Positions 1 to 9,503 of a stretch of 64,000 nucleotides of DNA are shown here, piece by piece (the stretch's first letter is position 1; the number at the start of each line of letters is the position of its first letter). The notes beneath the pieces are model-generated. The model was given only the letters and a program-made list of their open reading frames with translations. It made no database searches and had not been told where the DNA came from. Made by a program: the position numbers and the translations under genes. The DNA lies in contig NZ_JAAOEO010000013.1 in assembly GCF_011393025.1 (NCBI RefSeq), forward strand, positions 60,259 through 124,258, written 5' to 3'. Source of the stretch: Neobacillus terrae. GTDB lineage: Bacteria; Bacillota; Bacilli; Bacillales; Cytobacillaceae.

Positions 1-176
1 TAGTTCATAACAGAAGACAGTACACCTACCAATGCACCCAGCACCAATGTACTAGAAATGGTGTACCAAAAGGCAGCTCCCTCAAGTCCATTTCCGTAGG
101 AGATTCCCAGGCCAATCAACAAAACAGCTGGTACGACTACTAATAGCGTTCGGACCATATAGCTCATTAAGGTCAT
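1..176 (-). CDS. Small membrane protein, N-terminal part (runs off window)
   Basis: The complementary strand reads from ATG at 176 to the window edge without a stop. It begins MTLMSYMVRT and continues with two strongly hydrophobic stretches (about residues 8-26 and 36-56), so it is an integral membrane protein. An AGAGGGG ribosome binding site lies just upstream of the ATG. It is transcribed divergently from the TVP38-type gene at 441. The C-terminus lies outside the window and no family is recognised. Confidence 0.6.
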   Translation of the reverse strand, partial: MTLMSYMVRTLLVVVPAVLLIGLGISYGNGLEGAAFWYTISSTLVLGALVGVLSSVMN

Positions 177-440
177 ATTTTTCCCCTCTTATTCTGTCGG
201 TTCTTCCCGATATATGTAAGAAAATTGTAACCAAAATATACCTAATTTTCAATATATTTTTATTTGAGATATAATTTTTATTGGACTGTTTATCCAGGAC
301 TATTTTGTTATAACACCTGAAAATAGAACGAGTACATCGACAAGGTCTAGCGTTTATATAATTCACCCTTTACATTCAAAGTGTAGGAAAAAACGTTAGT
401 GAAAGTTAAAATGGTATAAATAAATCAAATTGAGGTTAAT

Positions 441-983
441 ATGGAACAACATTTGCTCTCGTGGTTTGAGGCCAGCGGTCCATGGGCTTTTTTCACTAGT
501 CTTTTATTTAATACAGTATTTAGTATTTTTGCATTTATCCCGAGTGTTTTTCTTACGGCAGCAAATATGGCCTTTTTTGGATTTTCAAAGGGACTGCTGA
601 TTTCTTTTCTTGGGGAGATTAGCGGTGCGATGACAAGCTTTCTTCTGTACAGATGGGGAATAAACTCGCTTGGAGAACGGGAACTCTTCAAAAATAAATA
701 CATTAAAAAATTATCGAACACTAGTCGCGGTGAGGCATTTATTTTAATTGTCATGCTAAGGACATTTCCGTTTGTTCCGTCCGGCGCAGTAAATATTGCT
801 GCTGCATTTAGTAAAACAGGGTTTTTTACCTTTGCTCTGGCTAGTTCAGTGGGAAAAATCCCATCCATCCTTATTGAAGGATACTCTGTGAAACAGGTAA
901 TGGATTGGTCCTGGGAAGGAAAATTAATACTCGGTTTTTTTTCTTTCTGTATCTTGATATTTTATTTAAAAAGAAAAAAATAG
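441..983 (+). CDS. TVP38/TMEM64 (VTT/DedA-like) membrane protein
   Basis: The 180-residue product is almost entirely hydrophobic and has the layout of the VTT (SNARE-associated, TVP38/TMEM64) family: an N-terminal membrane segment (about 14-38), the small-residue-rich FLGEISGAMTSFLLYRWG stretch near residues 53-70, the family-typical RTFPFVPSGAVNIAAA segment near 105-120 and a last membrane helix at about 158-176 followed by basic residues. Relatives are linked to lipid scrambling, undecaprenyl-phosphate recycling or ion homeostasis; the exact substrate here cannot be told. A GAGG motif precedes the ATG. It is monocistronic. Confidence 0.8.
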   Translation: MEQHLLSWFEASGPWAFFTSLLFNTVFSIFAFIPSVFLTAANMAFFGFSKGLLISFLGEISGAMTSFLLYRWGINSLGERELFKNKYIKKLSNTSRGEAFILIVMLRTFPFVPSGAVNIAAAFSKTGFFTFALASSVGKIPSILIEGYSVKQVMDWSWEGKLILGFFSFCILIFYLKRKK

Positions 984-1269
984 AGTAAAAGGTTGCCGCT
1001 TAAAAAAAATGCCTGAATTAATTCTATTCATCACCTAAGCAGCTTTTGGACAAAAATATATCTGAAATTGTCACATTGTGTTTAGTTGATTTTATAGTTT
1101 TCAGGAGATCATATCCCATTGAAACCCTCGTAAATAACTGAATTGTTATACTTGCTGAACCTAATTTTATGCCCTTAAGTTCATATAATCGAGACAATTT
1201 TTACAAATGTTGGTTGATAGTATCTAAATCATCCTATTTTTAAATTCATGAGTGTTGCCGTTACGAACA
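984..1269. other. Intergenic, no gene seen
   Basis: AT-rich spacer between the TVP38-type gene and the palindrome-rich repeat that starts near 1270. I see no open frame with a ribosome binding site and no clear promoter. Confidence 0.5.
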
Positions 1270-1450
1270 AAAGGCGCAAGCGCCCTGGTCAGATGATGAA
1301 AGGCTAAAATCGCCACGTCCTGTGGCAACGCCTTCCTGACCCACATCCTGTGGGCCCCCAACAGGCATAAGACGAATCACGTAGGAAATCCTGATTTCTG
1401 AAGTGATTTGGCTTATGACCCCGAGGGGCTGGGTGCTGGAGCTGGATTAC
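1270..1450. repeat. Palindrome-rich intergenic repeat, about 180 bp
   Basis: This stretch is far more GC-rich than its surroundings and is built of successive small palindromes: GGCGC-aa-GCGCC (1273-1284), CCAC-gtcct-GTGG (about 1313-1325), CCCAC-atcct-GTGGG (about 1339-1353) and a longer hairpin whose arms are CATAAG and CTTATG (about 1364-1418). It ends in a gagggg-ctgg-gtgctggag segment. Modules of this kind occur as multi-copy, non-coding intergenic repeats in many Bacillaceae genomes; only one copy is visible here. Function unknown. Confidence 0.55.
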
Positions 1451-1513
1451 AATAATCTAGTTCGAAGTTATCCACAAGGTGAAAATCTATAATTTCCTAA
1501 ACGACAAGAAAAA

Positions 1514-1534
1514 GAAGCCGCATTCAGCAGCTTC
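1514..1534 (-). terminator. Intrinsic terminator of the GGDEF-EAL gene
   Basis: On the minus strand GAAGC-TGC and GCG-GCTTC form a stem directly after the stop codon, followed by TTTTTCTTG. Confidence 0.75.
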
Positions 1535-3673
1535 TTATTTTTTCGATAAATTAAGCTTAAGTGAATGAACCGGCATTGGTCTGCTGAAGAAATAGCCTTG
1601 CCCTCCATCACATTTTTCTTCCTTTAGATATACAAGTTGGGTTTCATTTTCAATTCCTTCCGCTACTACGTCCATATTAAGACTATGGGCCAGGGATATA
1701 ATAGCGGACGTGATTCGTTTCCCATTTAGGTTCCGACTAATGTCATCAATAAAGATTTTATCAATTTTCACCTTATCAAACGGGTATTGGCGGAGATAGC
1801 TCAATGATGTATAACCTGTACCAAAATCATCAATAGATATCGATACTCCTATTTCTTTCAGTTTTGTTAAGCTGTCTTTTATAAGTTCAACATCATCCAA
1901 AAGAATGCTTTCCGTAACCTCCAATTCCAGCCATCTCGGGTCTAGCTTTGTGTCTTCCAATATTTGGACTACTGTATCGATAAAGTTATACTGCTGAAGC
2001 TGTTTAGTGGACATATTTACAGCTATTTTAAAGGAAGGGATTCCTGCGTCCTGCCATGATTTATTTTGGCGGCATGCTGTTTCAAGGACCCATGTACCAA
2101 TCGCTATGATCTGCCCGCTTTCTTCCGCAATAGGTATAAAATCGTTTGGTGGAACTAGGCCTATTTCAGGATGATGCCAACGAATCAGGGCCTCCATCGC
2201 GGAAATCCTTTCACTTTTTAAATCCATAATAGGCTGATAATATAGTTCGAATTCATTATTTTGAACAGCAAACGCTAAATCGCGTTCAAGAGTTAATTTA
2301 TAAGATGCGTTTAAGTCCAATTCTTCCGAATAAATTGTAAAATGATTGCGTTTAAATTTCTTCGTATGATACATGGCAGTGTCCGCATGACGAATTAGTT
2401 CGTGCACATCATCATTAACCCCTGTGCTGAATGCAACACCTATGCTTGCTGTGACGGTCACCGAGTTTCCTGACACATGGAAGGGGTCAGACAGTATTTT
2501 ATGGATGCTTTCTGCCAAACGGCTGACTTCTTCCTGAGTGGTATCAGTTACCAGAATCGTGAACTCATCTCCGGCCAGCCTGCTCAGTGTATCTGTTTTA
2601 CGGATGGTTTGCTTCAGCCTCTCGGCTACCAGTTTTAAAAATTCATCCCCGACCTGATGCCCTAGAGAATCGTTTATAAACTTAAACCGGTCCAGATCAA
2701 GAAAAAGAATAGCTAAAGGATTCTGGTCTCTTCTTGAAAGATTAATCATCTGCCCCAGGCGGTCTTCAAATAACTTCCGATTCGGCAATCTGGTTAGCGG
2801 ATCATAAAAAGCAAGTTCCTTCATTTGCTGATCATAAAGGATTTTTTGTGTAATGTCCCTAGCCGTCCCATACGTCCCAACAATTTTTCCGTTTACCCGC
2901 ATAGGAAAATGGGTTGCGTTTATAAAAATTCTTTTTCCATCCTTTTGTAAAAGCTGAAGCTCAGCACTACTCGGTATTCCTGCTTTCGCATCATCAAAAT
3001 GCTTGATCGCCTCCGGCAGATCTTCAGAAGCAATAAGAGGCATGAAAGGCATTCCGATGACTTCCTGAACGGAATAACCTGTAAGCAATTCACTCGATGG
3101 ATTGGCATTAATGAAATTTCCATCATTATCGATAGAGTAAATCGCATCTGGACTGCTGTCAAAAAGAGACTTATATTGTGCATTACTTTCTTCCAGCTGC
3201 TGTTCTGCGGCTACTTGTTCTGTGATATCAATAACACTTCCGAATAAAACCTTTTTCCCGTATATGACCGCCATCGACGTGCAGATTTCAGTATAAATCA
3301 GGTTCCCGTCTTTATTAAGCTTTCGCACACGATACCGGTCATCTTTTATATCTCCTTGCTGTCTTTTCTCAATATTTCGCTGAAGGATTGGATAATCATC
3401 AGGATGGATGGTTTCAAAAATAGATACATGTCCTTTTGTTAATTCCTCTTTCGTATACCCAAGAAGAGCAGCGAAATAATGATTTACATAGGAGTAGCTG
3501 CCTTCTTCAATGATGTAAATGCCGATTGGGGCCTTTTCAATCAGGTTATGGAATATTGTCCGGTAAAATGGCAATTCAGCTTCACTGCTAACATTCCCGG
3601 TTGTTAATCGGCTGATTATTTGATGTAAAATGCGGTTATTTTCCCTCGAAGTGTCATCTTTAGGGGATTTCAT
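1535..3673 (-). CDS. PAS-PAS-GGDEF-EAL cyclic-di-GMP signalling protein
   Basis: Two PAS sensory domains (about residues 40-160 and 165-285) precede a GGDEF domain (about 290-450) and an EAL domain (about 460-710). The cyclase signature is AGDEF rather than GGDEF, and an RxxD inhibitory site (RKTD) sits five residues before it. The EAL domain keeps its catalytic set: EALIRW near 493, NMSTKQ, EVTES, DDFGTGYTSL, KIDKIF and VAEGIE. It could therefore make, break or both make and break c-di-GMP in response to a PAS ligand. No membrane segment is seen, so it is probably cytoplasmic. ATG at 3673 is preferred over 3679 because the GAGGAG site is 8 nt from the former and only 2 nt from the latter. 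Confidence 0.9.
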   Translation of the reverse strand: MKSPKDDTSRENNRILHQIISRLTTGNVSSEAELPFYRTIFHNLIEKAPIGIYIIEEGSYSYVNHYFAALLGYTKEELTKGHVSIFETIHPDDYPILQRNIEKRQQGDIKDDRYRVRKLNKDGNLIYTEICTSMAVIYGKKVLFGSVIDITEQVAAEQQLEESNAQYKSLFDSSPDAIYSIDNDGNFINANPSSELLTGYSVQEVIGMPFMPLIASEDLPEAIKHFDDAKAGIPSSAELQLLQKDGKRIFINATHFPMRVNGKIVGTYGTARDITQKILYDQQMKELAFYDPLTRLPNRKLFEDRLGQMINLSRRDQNPLAILFLDLDRFKFINDSLGHQVGDEFLKLVAERLKQTIRKTDTLSRLAGDEFTILVTDTTQEEVSRLAESIHKILSDPFHVSGNSVTVTASIGVAFSTGVNDDVHELIRHADTAMYHTKKFKRNHFTIYSEELDLNASYKLTLERDLAFAVQNNEFELYYQPIMDLKSERISAMEALIRWHHPEIGLVPPNDFIPIAEESGQIIAIGTWVLETACRQNKSWQDAGIPSFKIAVNMSTKQLQQYNFIDTVVQILEDTKLDPRWLELEVTESILLDDVELIKDSLTKLKEIGVSISIDDFGTGYTSLSYLRQYPFDKVKIDKIFIDDISRNLNGKRITSAIISLAHSLNMDVVAEGIENETQLVYLKEEKCDGGQGYFFSRPMPVHSLKLNLSKK

Positions 3674-3754
3674 TGACATATCTCCTCATTACTCTTTATT
3701 CTGTGATGAAAACTTTCGTAAAAATCATAGACCACCAATGGCCCGTCTGGTTGT

Positions 3755-4870
3755 TTAGCGTGATACACTCATATATTGATAATTTTCAAAATAACAAACC
3801 CGGTTTCTTCCAGTTCTCTTAGCCAAATAAAGACCTTCATCCGCTTCCTTTATAAGCTGGGTACTAACCTGACTGTTCACCTGCTTTGCTGTAGCGTGTC
3901 CAATGGAAACGGTAATTCTTAATTCTGCTTCCTTATTTATCACAAATACGGTTTGTTCAATAGACTGCCGAATCCTTTCCGCTACAATTCTGGCAGATTC
4001 GAAGCCGCAAGCAGGCATAATAACGCTAAATTCCTCCCCGCCATTACGGGAAACAATATCAACAGAGCGGCAGGACCTAGTTAGAATTTTGGAAACCTGC
4101 TGAAGCACTTTGTCGCCAGCAGGATGTCCATACGTATCATTTATTTTCTTGAAGTAGTCAATATCTATATAAAGCAAAGATAAATCCTCCTGGCGCTCGT
4201 GTGCATGTAAAAACGCAGAATCAAGAGAGTGGGTGAAGGAACGAACATTATTCAGACCGGTAAGATGGTCTTTTTGAGCAATCTGTTTTAGCCGCTCATT
4301 TTCCTGATCATTGCGCCAAAGATAAGATCCAAGCATGTATGTACCATAGGTAGCAGATAAAATAGAAAAAGAATATTGAATGAAAATAAGGAATGCCTGT
4401 CTTATATCAGGTATGACAATGTGAATTGTAACGCTGAGTACAATCACATATGATACCGCCATAAAAGACCATTTTTTCCCGACCCCCATGTTCGTTTGTG
4501 TAATGATAGAAAACGTGATGGTCGATGCTGTCAATACAAGTACATTTATGAGAGCTGAAAAGGAGACTGGATACAAAGTCAACCTGCAAATGATCAGTAT
4601 AAATGCCGCCACCAGAGCGGATACCCACCCGCCAAGATATGCAGCTATCATGATAGCAACTGTTCTCAAGTCAATAAGTACATCGCCATCCACGTGTATT
4701 CCGAATTGCATTAAAACGACACCAAATCCCCCCAGAAAACTCCCAGCAAGAAGTCTCCATTTAAATAGAGATAATGATAAGAATTTTTCTCTGTTAAGAT
4801 TTTGATGGATGATGAATATCCCAGTAGACAAAATACAAAAATTCACAAAAAAATCTTTTAAAACAATCAA
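3755..4870 (-). CDS. Membrane diguanylate cyclase (5TM-5TMR_LYT-type sensor plus GGDEF)
   Basis: The first ~190 residues hold about six hydrophobic segments, including a small-residue-rich stretch (MIAAYLGGWVSALVAAF) like that of 5TM-5TMR_LYT sensor domains. A complete GGDEF domain follows, with GGEEF near residue 275 and an RxxD inhibitory site (RSVD) just before it. The product should convert two GTP to c-di-GMP at the membrane, with product feedback. It lies 81 bp upstream of the GGDEF-EAL gene in the same orientation, so the two may act on the same c-di-GMP pool. The ligand is unknown. Confidence 0.88.
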   Translation of the reverse strand: MIVLKDFFVNFCILSTGIFIIHQNLNREKFLSLSLFKWRLLAGSFLGGFGVVLMQFGIHVDGDVLIDLRTVAIMIAAYLGGWVSALVAAFILIICRLTLYPVSFSALINVLVLTASTITFSIITQTNMGVGKKWSFMAVSYVIVLSVTIHIVIPDIRQAFLIFIQYSFSILSATYGTYMLGSYLWRNDQENERLKQIAQKDHLTGLNNVRSFTHSLDSAFLHAHERQEDLSLLYIDIDYFKKINDTYGHPAGDKVLQQVSKILTRSCRSVDIVSRNGGEEFSVIMPACGFESARIVAERIRQSIEQTVFVINKEAELRITVSIGHATAKQVNSQVSTQLIKEADEGLYLAKRTGRNRVCYFENYQYMSVSR

Positions 4871-5262
4871 TTTTTAATATATTCCTCTCTAAAACACTTG
4901 TTAAGGATTTGTCTAAAGTCAGTGTGATCCGCCTATCCAGGGCAAATAAGGAAAGAATGCCCTTTTCATACTAATATAAAATCACAAAGAGAGATAAGTG
5001 TCCAATCCCGATTAAACATGAAATCCTTCCTTTAATGTTCCTTTTTTATGTTGTGAAGCAGATTTTTCATTCTTTCAAACAATAATTCGCAATTTTAAAA
5101 ATTACTGTGTAAATAACAGCTAGAGTCTATCGAAAATTACTTCGCAATGTGTGTCCTAATTACCAAGCTGCATAACAATCCATTTTTGTATAAAGTTTTT
5201 TCACCATAAGTTTTCACTTTTAATAAGGGTTTCTTCCAAAAAGAAAAACACCTCGCTTTTCT
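4871..5262. other. Intergenic, no gene seen
   Basis: AT-rich spacer upstream of the diguanylate cyclase. No open frame with initiation signals and no convincing promoter was found; the part nearest the PAS-LytTR gene is the hairpin repeat described separately. Confidence 0.5.
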
Positions 5263-5349
5263 ATTAGAAAAACTTGGCATCCGCCAAGTCCATTTTTGGC
5301 GGTTGCTCTAGTTTTTCTTATGCTTTCAGAATTTATGGATATAAATTCT
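5263..5349. repeat. Three-hairpin intergenic repeat
   Basis: Nested inverted repeats: AGAAAAACT (5266) pairs with AGTTTTTCT (5310-5318), CCGCCAA (5281) with TTGGCGG (5296), and AGAATTTAT (5328) with ATAAATTCT (5341). The whole can fold on either strand and lies 3' of the PAS-LytTR gene, where it may end or protect the transcript. It resembles multi-copy intergenic hairpins of Bacillaceae, but no second copy is in this window. Confidence 0.5.
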
Positions 5350-5394
5350 GATTAACTAAAAAAGGGGCGTTTTAGTGTTTTATTCCATTCAATT

Positions 5395-6186
5395 TTAAGA
5401 TATATACTTTAGTAAGCCTCCTATTTTGTTTTTAGATATTTTGGCTGTCTTTGTATAATTCTTAAAATGCATCGTATAACTCTGATTACTGGGCTCGATA
5501 ACTTCTAAATAATCCAAATTTATAATGTAGGATCTGTGGCATCCAACAAACCTTTCATCAAGCTGCTGAATCAAACTGTTAAGAGCTTCAGAGGTTTCAA
5601 TCTGTTTATTAATTGTATGTATAACAGATTTTCGGCCTATTCTCTCAATAAAGATGACATCCTTAAGCGGGATAAAAATAATTTTATTATACTGTTTAAT
5701 TATTAAACTCGATTTAAAAGGAGCATCAGCTTTATCTCTATCTTGACTCTTGATTCGGGCCTCTCTTTGTAACTCGCATGCCTCAGAAATTATAGTCTGG
5801 CGTAAGCTATCTTTTTGGCTGACTTCACTTGACTTTATTCTTTTTTCCGTTACGTCAATACTGATCCCTGCAACTTCAACAACCTGTCCATCTTTTATAA
5901 CGGGCCTTAAAGATGCAACCATTAGAATCCCCTGAATTTCAGTTTCATATTGAATAGCATTTCCAGACCAAGCTTCAAGGTAACATTGGTTTTTAATATC
6001 CGCATAATCCTTTGGGAAAAAATCATGCAGTGTTTTTCCATTAATATCCTCAGATGAAAATCCTAAATCTTTAAGCAATTCTCCTTCACATGTTGTGTGA
6101 ATAAAGACATCACCTTTTTTTACAAATCTGAAAACCATACCAGTTTGTTTAGCGTTTATTTGTTTAACATATCCAAAATAACTCAT
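5395..6186 (-). CDS. PAS domain-LytTR transcription regulator
   Basis: An N-terminal PAS domain (about 15-115) containing an FIHTTCEGELLKDLGF segment is joined through a charged, probably helical linker (115-150) to a C-terminal LytTR DNA-binding domain (about 165-262; IPLKDVIFIE, ERFVGCHRSYIINLDYL, KISKNK). No receiver domain is present, so this is a one-component regulator sensing through PAS rather than a phosphorylated response regulator. The GGAG site is 9 nt before the chosen ATG. No target is adjacent and its ligand is unknown. Confidence 0.82.
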   Translation of the reverse strand: MSYFGYVKQINAKQTGMVFRFVKKGDVFIHTTCEGELLKDLGFSSEDINGKTLHDFFPKDYADIKNQCYLEAWSGNAIQYETEIQGILMVASLRPVIKDGQVVEVAGISIDVTEKRIKSSEVSQKDSLRQTIISEACELQREARIKSQDRDKADAPFKSSLIIKQYNKIIFIPLKDVIFIERIGRKSVIHTINKQIETSEALNSLIQQLDERFVGCHRSYIINLDYLEVIEPSNQSYTMHFKNYTKTAKISKNKIGGLLKYIS

Positions 6187-6730
6187 AGCATCGCTCCACT
6201 GATGATCTTAAAGGGGATCATAAAAGTCATATTTTAAAGATTCAAAACAAAACATTACAAATATTAAAAAACTATTACAAATTATATCACTGACCATATT
6301 AAAAATTATATATACAAAATCTGGAAAATCCGCTTACTATTTGCTTTTTCGAAAAAGGCACCGTTAAACCAGGTGGTTTTCCCCGCAATTTCCTTCTTGC
6401 AGTGTTTTTTCGAACATAAAGATTGATTTCTCTATTTGAAAGATTGCGAAATTTTCTCACCTGTCTTTGCTCTCCTTCATTTAAGGCCTTGACCTGAGCA
6501 AAAACTTTGCTCTAAAGTTTTATGATTCTTTTTACCCACGAAAAGCCCGTGCCTTTCGAACCGTTTTCAGTAACATAACACTGATTATAAAAAACCATAG
6601 TGAAATTTTCAATATTTTTTTTAAAATTATTGGAAAAAATTTCATTATCTTTAAAAATACCATAGTTTTTTGTTCTATTTTTATAGTAAAATATACCTAC
6701 AAATTCTTTATAAATAGGTGATGTGAGGAT
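6187..6730. other. Intergenic between divergent regulators
   Basis: A 544-bp AT-rich region between the PAS-LytTR gene and the HTH-TPR regulator. Near the latter, ACCATAG occurs twice (about 6590 and 6660) with an interrupted GAAATTTTC/GAAA..TTTC dyad between them, which could be an operator. No open frame or clear -35/-10 pair was found. Confidence 0.4.
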
Positions 6731-8086
6731 ATGAAAACCAAAATACCCAGGCATAATTCGATCGGACTAAAAATAAGACAGGCAAGAAAGTTAAGAGGTT
6801 TCACGTTAGAAGAATTAGCCGAAGGCATTTGTTCTCTTGGCAAAATGAGTAATATAGAAAATGGGCATACCACAGCATCAGACGAAGAGTTAAAGAAATT
6901 TAGTCAAAAACTAAATTTTCCGGTAAGCTATTTTGCCGATCCGGATATAAATGAGAAGATAAAAGAACTTGATTATATAAAACACAAAATTGCAGATTTA
7001 ATAGGATTGCAGCATTGGAAATATATAAAAGAGGAATTAAAGGTATTTAAAAACAAACTAGAGGCTTATCAAATTCCAAGAATGAAGGTTGATTACGATT
7101 TCCTTTCGGGTATTTTTTACTTAAGAACAGAACAGTACCAAATAGCACAGGAGTTCTTAACGTGCGTGACTGAGACAGAAGATAGCAGTAAATATATTGC
7201 CAGATTAAAAATCAAAGCCTATAACGCTCTTTCAAGCATCCTGTTTATACAAAAGAAAACTTCAATGGCAATTGAAATGTTGAATACAGCTTTAGAAATA
7301 TCTAAAGAAAACCCAACTGTCTTCAAAGAAGAAATAGACAATATCTATTATAATCTTTCTATCTTATACCTATATATAGGCTCGACATACCAGTCTTTAA
7401 ATTTCATTAACAAAGTACATCAACATACTATTAATAATATAGGAACGGATTATATAAAACTCCTAATTAGGTATTTAGAAGATGATGTTCCACAGAATAT
7501 AAAAGACAGCTTATTATCATTAAGACATAAATTTCAAGAAACAAATGACCAGGAAGGTATTCTGCATGGATGGGCCCTGGCAGTCTACACAATCGCAATC
7601 TCCCAGCCTAATAGAACTATTCGGAAAGAATTGCAAGAAATCTTTTTAACGGATATTGGCAGACTTTCGGAAATCGAACGGTTCAGAGGTAAAGCTTTGG
7701 CTATCTATCAATTGGGAATCTATGTTCTTTTATCCCGCTTTGAAGAACAAGCATTTGTCCAAAAATTATTCAACGAAACTAAACGACTTTTATCAAAAGT
7801 GACTGACCCGATTCTCCTGGCAAGAAATCATTATTTAGAGGGTAGATTCCATAGGGAATTTCTTAAAGATACTTCTTCTTCATTAATCCTCTTTGAAAAA
7901 GCTCTTGAAGCATTGGATATTCATTATGAAGGATTATTAAAAGCAGAAATCCTTTATGAAATAAGCCAAATTAAAGACCCTATGAACAGTGCAAAACAAT
8001 CAAATGAAATTTATCATATCCACTTAAAAAGAAAGATTCTTTTTACACATTTTCATGAATTGATTTTACCTAACTTTAAATACTAA
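6731..8086 (+). CDS. HTH-TPR regulator of the RRNPP (Rgg/PlcR/NprR) type
   Basis: Residues 12-66 form an XRE-type helix-turn-helix (GLKIRQARKLRGFTLEELAEG, then SLGKMSNIENG). The remaining ~380 residues are helical tetratricopeptide-like repeats. Length (451 aa) and layout match peptide-responsive regulators such as PlcR, NprR and Rgg. No obvious secreted pheromone precursor follows the gene: the 250 bp downstream hold only a 9-codon frame. It may sense a peptide made elsewhere or another ligand. The start is the first ATG after a GGTGATGTGAGG segment. Confidence 0.75.
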   Translation: MKTKIPRHNSIGLKIRQARKLRGFTLEELAEGICSLGKMSNIENGHTTASDEELKKFSQKLNFPVSYFADPDINEKIKELDYIKHKIADLIGLQHWKYIKEELKVFKNKLEAYQIPRMKVDYDFLSGIFYLRTEQYQIAQEFLTCVTETEDSSKYIARLKIKAYNALSSILFIQKKTSMAIEMLNTALEISKENPTVFKEEIDNIYYNLSILYLYIGSTYQSLNFINKVHQHTINNIGTDYIKLLIRYLEDDVPQNIKDSLLSLRHKFQETNDQEGILHGWALAVYTIAISQPNRTIRKELQEIFLTDIGRLSEIERFRGKALAIYQLGIYVLLSRFEEQAFVQKLFNETKRLLSKVTDPILLARNHYLEGRFHREFLKDTSSSLILFEKALEALDIHYEGLLKAEILYEISQIKDPMNSAKQSNEIYHIHLKRKILFTHFHELILPNFKY

Positions 8087-8306
8087 AAGAAATGAGTCTG
8101 CCAATTTTTTTGCCTGCCAATTTTATTTAGTGGCTCCGGAAAAACGCTAAAAGGATATTAAAGCTCAGCTGCTGCGCCCATCCATATAGGCAATGGAAAA
8201 CAATAATTTTTCATATATCTTATTTAGCGACCTAAGATGTGACTGTGATGCCATGTGTAATTTTGGAGAGGATGGAAGTGTGTTAAAAAAGATTTCTAAA
8301 ACCGTT

Positions 8307-8338
8307 TAAAAGCGCCCTTTTGTTGGCGCCTTTATTTT
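8307..8338. terminator. Bidirectional intrinsic terminator
   Basis: GCGCC (8312-8316) pairs with GGCGC (8325-8329), flanked by A-rich and T-rich tracts. It lies between the convergent HTH-TPR and CcdA-like genes and can serve both. Confidence 0.7.
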
Positions 8339-9076
8339 CTATAAACTCCAATATGTAATTGTGTCCAGGATACCTAGGATCAGGATAAACACACCTGCTA
8401 TTCTCTGGATTTTGGCCCCCAGCTTCCGGCCCTTCTTTTTCATTAATTTCCCGCTCAGTTCAAAATAACCGATTAAAAAAACTGCAATGATCACGGGTAA
8501 TGAGGTACCAAGAGCGAAAATAGCAGGAAGAACCGACCCATAGGGAACGGATAAAGCCATTGGCATTAATGTAAGGAAAAACAGGACAAACATGGTTGGA
8601 CAGAATCCAAGTGTAAAACTGACACCCATTAAAAAAGCCCCCAGATTTCCTTTCTTTGTAAACCGCTCAGATATATGACCAAGTGTAATCGTTTTATGGA
8701 ATTTTAGAAGACCAACCATGAACAACCCGATAATAATCAATAAAGGACCTACCATTTTTCTCATCCATGGAAACAGTAAGATAAGCTGATCCTTTACCTC
8801 ACTTCCAATAATCCAGAAAAGGAGCCCAATACCGCTAAACACTACGATTTTTCCAAGAACAAAATAAACAACCTCGAGCCAGGCGAGCTTTGTTTGAACA
8901 GACTTATTTACATAAATCGTAATGGCACCTAGATTGCCTGTAAATTGGCATGGTGCTATCGCCCCGACGATTCCCAGAATAAAAGCAGATAACAGAGGAA
9001 TGCTCTCAGTGCTTTGGCCCATTGATAAAAAAGGGTGACTCAAAAAATTGCTTGTTTGGCTGAAAATCTCATACAT
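8339..9076 (-). CDS. CcdA/DsbD-like integral membrane protein
   Basis: The 245-residue protein has about six membrane segments and the two family-defining cysteine motifs, GAIAPCQFTGN near residue 40 and GFCPTMFVL near 155. Proteins of this fold pass electrons across the membrane by thiol exchange (CcdA, DsbD) or belong to related transporter families (TauE/UreH-like). No thioredoxin-like partner or cytochrome c gene is adjacent, so the acceptor is unknown. An AAGGAG site lies 11 nt before the ATG. It is monocistronic. Confidence 0.75.
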   Translation of the reverse strand: MYEIFSQTSNFLSHPFLSMGQSTESIPLLSAFILGIVGAIAPCQFTGNLGAITIYVNKSVQTKLAWLEVVYFVLGKIVVFSGIGLLFWIIGSEVKDQLILLFPWMRKMVGPLLIIIGLFMVGLLKFHKTITLGHISERFTKKGNLGAFLMGVSFTLGFCPTMFVLFFLTLMPMALSVPYGSVLPAIFALGTSLPVIIAVFLIGYFELSGKLMKKKGRKLGAKIQRIAGVFILILGILDTITYWSL

Positions 9077-9461
9077 GCCAGAATCAACTCCTTAAATCTC
9101 TTACAATATAAAAATCATACTAAGGCATGCCTATTTCTGAATGTTAAATATACAACAAATTTAAGGAGAAAATGTGCAGATTAGTAACAAAAGCTTAAGT
9201 TCTGGATTAACGTTGAAGTTAGCAGCGTGATTTGGCTGAATTCCGCAGTAGTTTCGCGGAATTATTGTTCAGCTTGGCGGAATAGCAGCGAGGTTTGGCG
9301 GAATCCCAAAGCAGTTTCGTGGATTTATGGTTGTGAATATAGGCTAGTTCGACAAGATCCCATATAGACGATGGTGTTGCAAGCATGGATATGAACTACC
9401 AAACTCCCCTTTTGTAGAAAAAAGGCGTTCATCACATTTCACTGGTCGCTTGAGCAATGGT
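9077..9461. repeat. Intergenic with degenerate GGCGGAAT repeats (9229-9330)
   Basis: Between 9229 and 9330 a roughly 20-bp unit recurs in varied form: TTTGGCTGAATTCCGCAG, AGTTTCGCGGAATTATTG, GCTTGGCGGAATAGCAGCG, GTTTGGCGGAATCCC and AGTTTCGTGGATTTATGG. The stretch is non-coding and more GC-rich than its flanks. Nothing else is recognised in this spacer. Confidence 0.5.
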
Positions 9462-9494
9462 AAAGAAAAAACACCACTTTTTAAAATGGTGTTT
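9462..9494 (-). terminator. Intrinsic terminator of the VOC gene
   Basis: AACACCA (9470-9476) and TGGTGTT (9487-9493) form a stem; on the minus strand it is followed by TTTTTTCTTT, just past the stop codon. Confidence 0.8.
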
Positions 9495-9503
9495 AAACAA
9501 TTC

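Noticed and set aside
82..366. 94-codon frame on the minus strand
   Set aside because: It overlaps the start of the membrane protein at 176 in another frame, has low-complexity composition and no ribosome site.
425..868. 147-codon frame opposite the TVP38-type gene
   Set aside because: Antisense shadow of a clear membrane protein gene; no initiation signal.
8277..8309. Short frame after the HTH-TPR regulator that could encode a pheromone
   Set aside because: Only about nine codons, no signal-like sequence, and too short for known RRNPP precursors.
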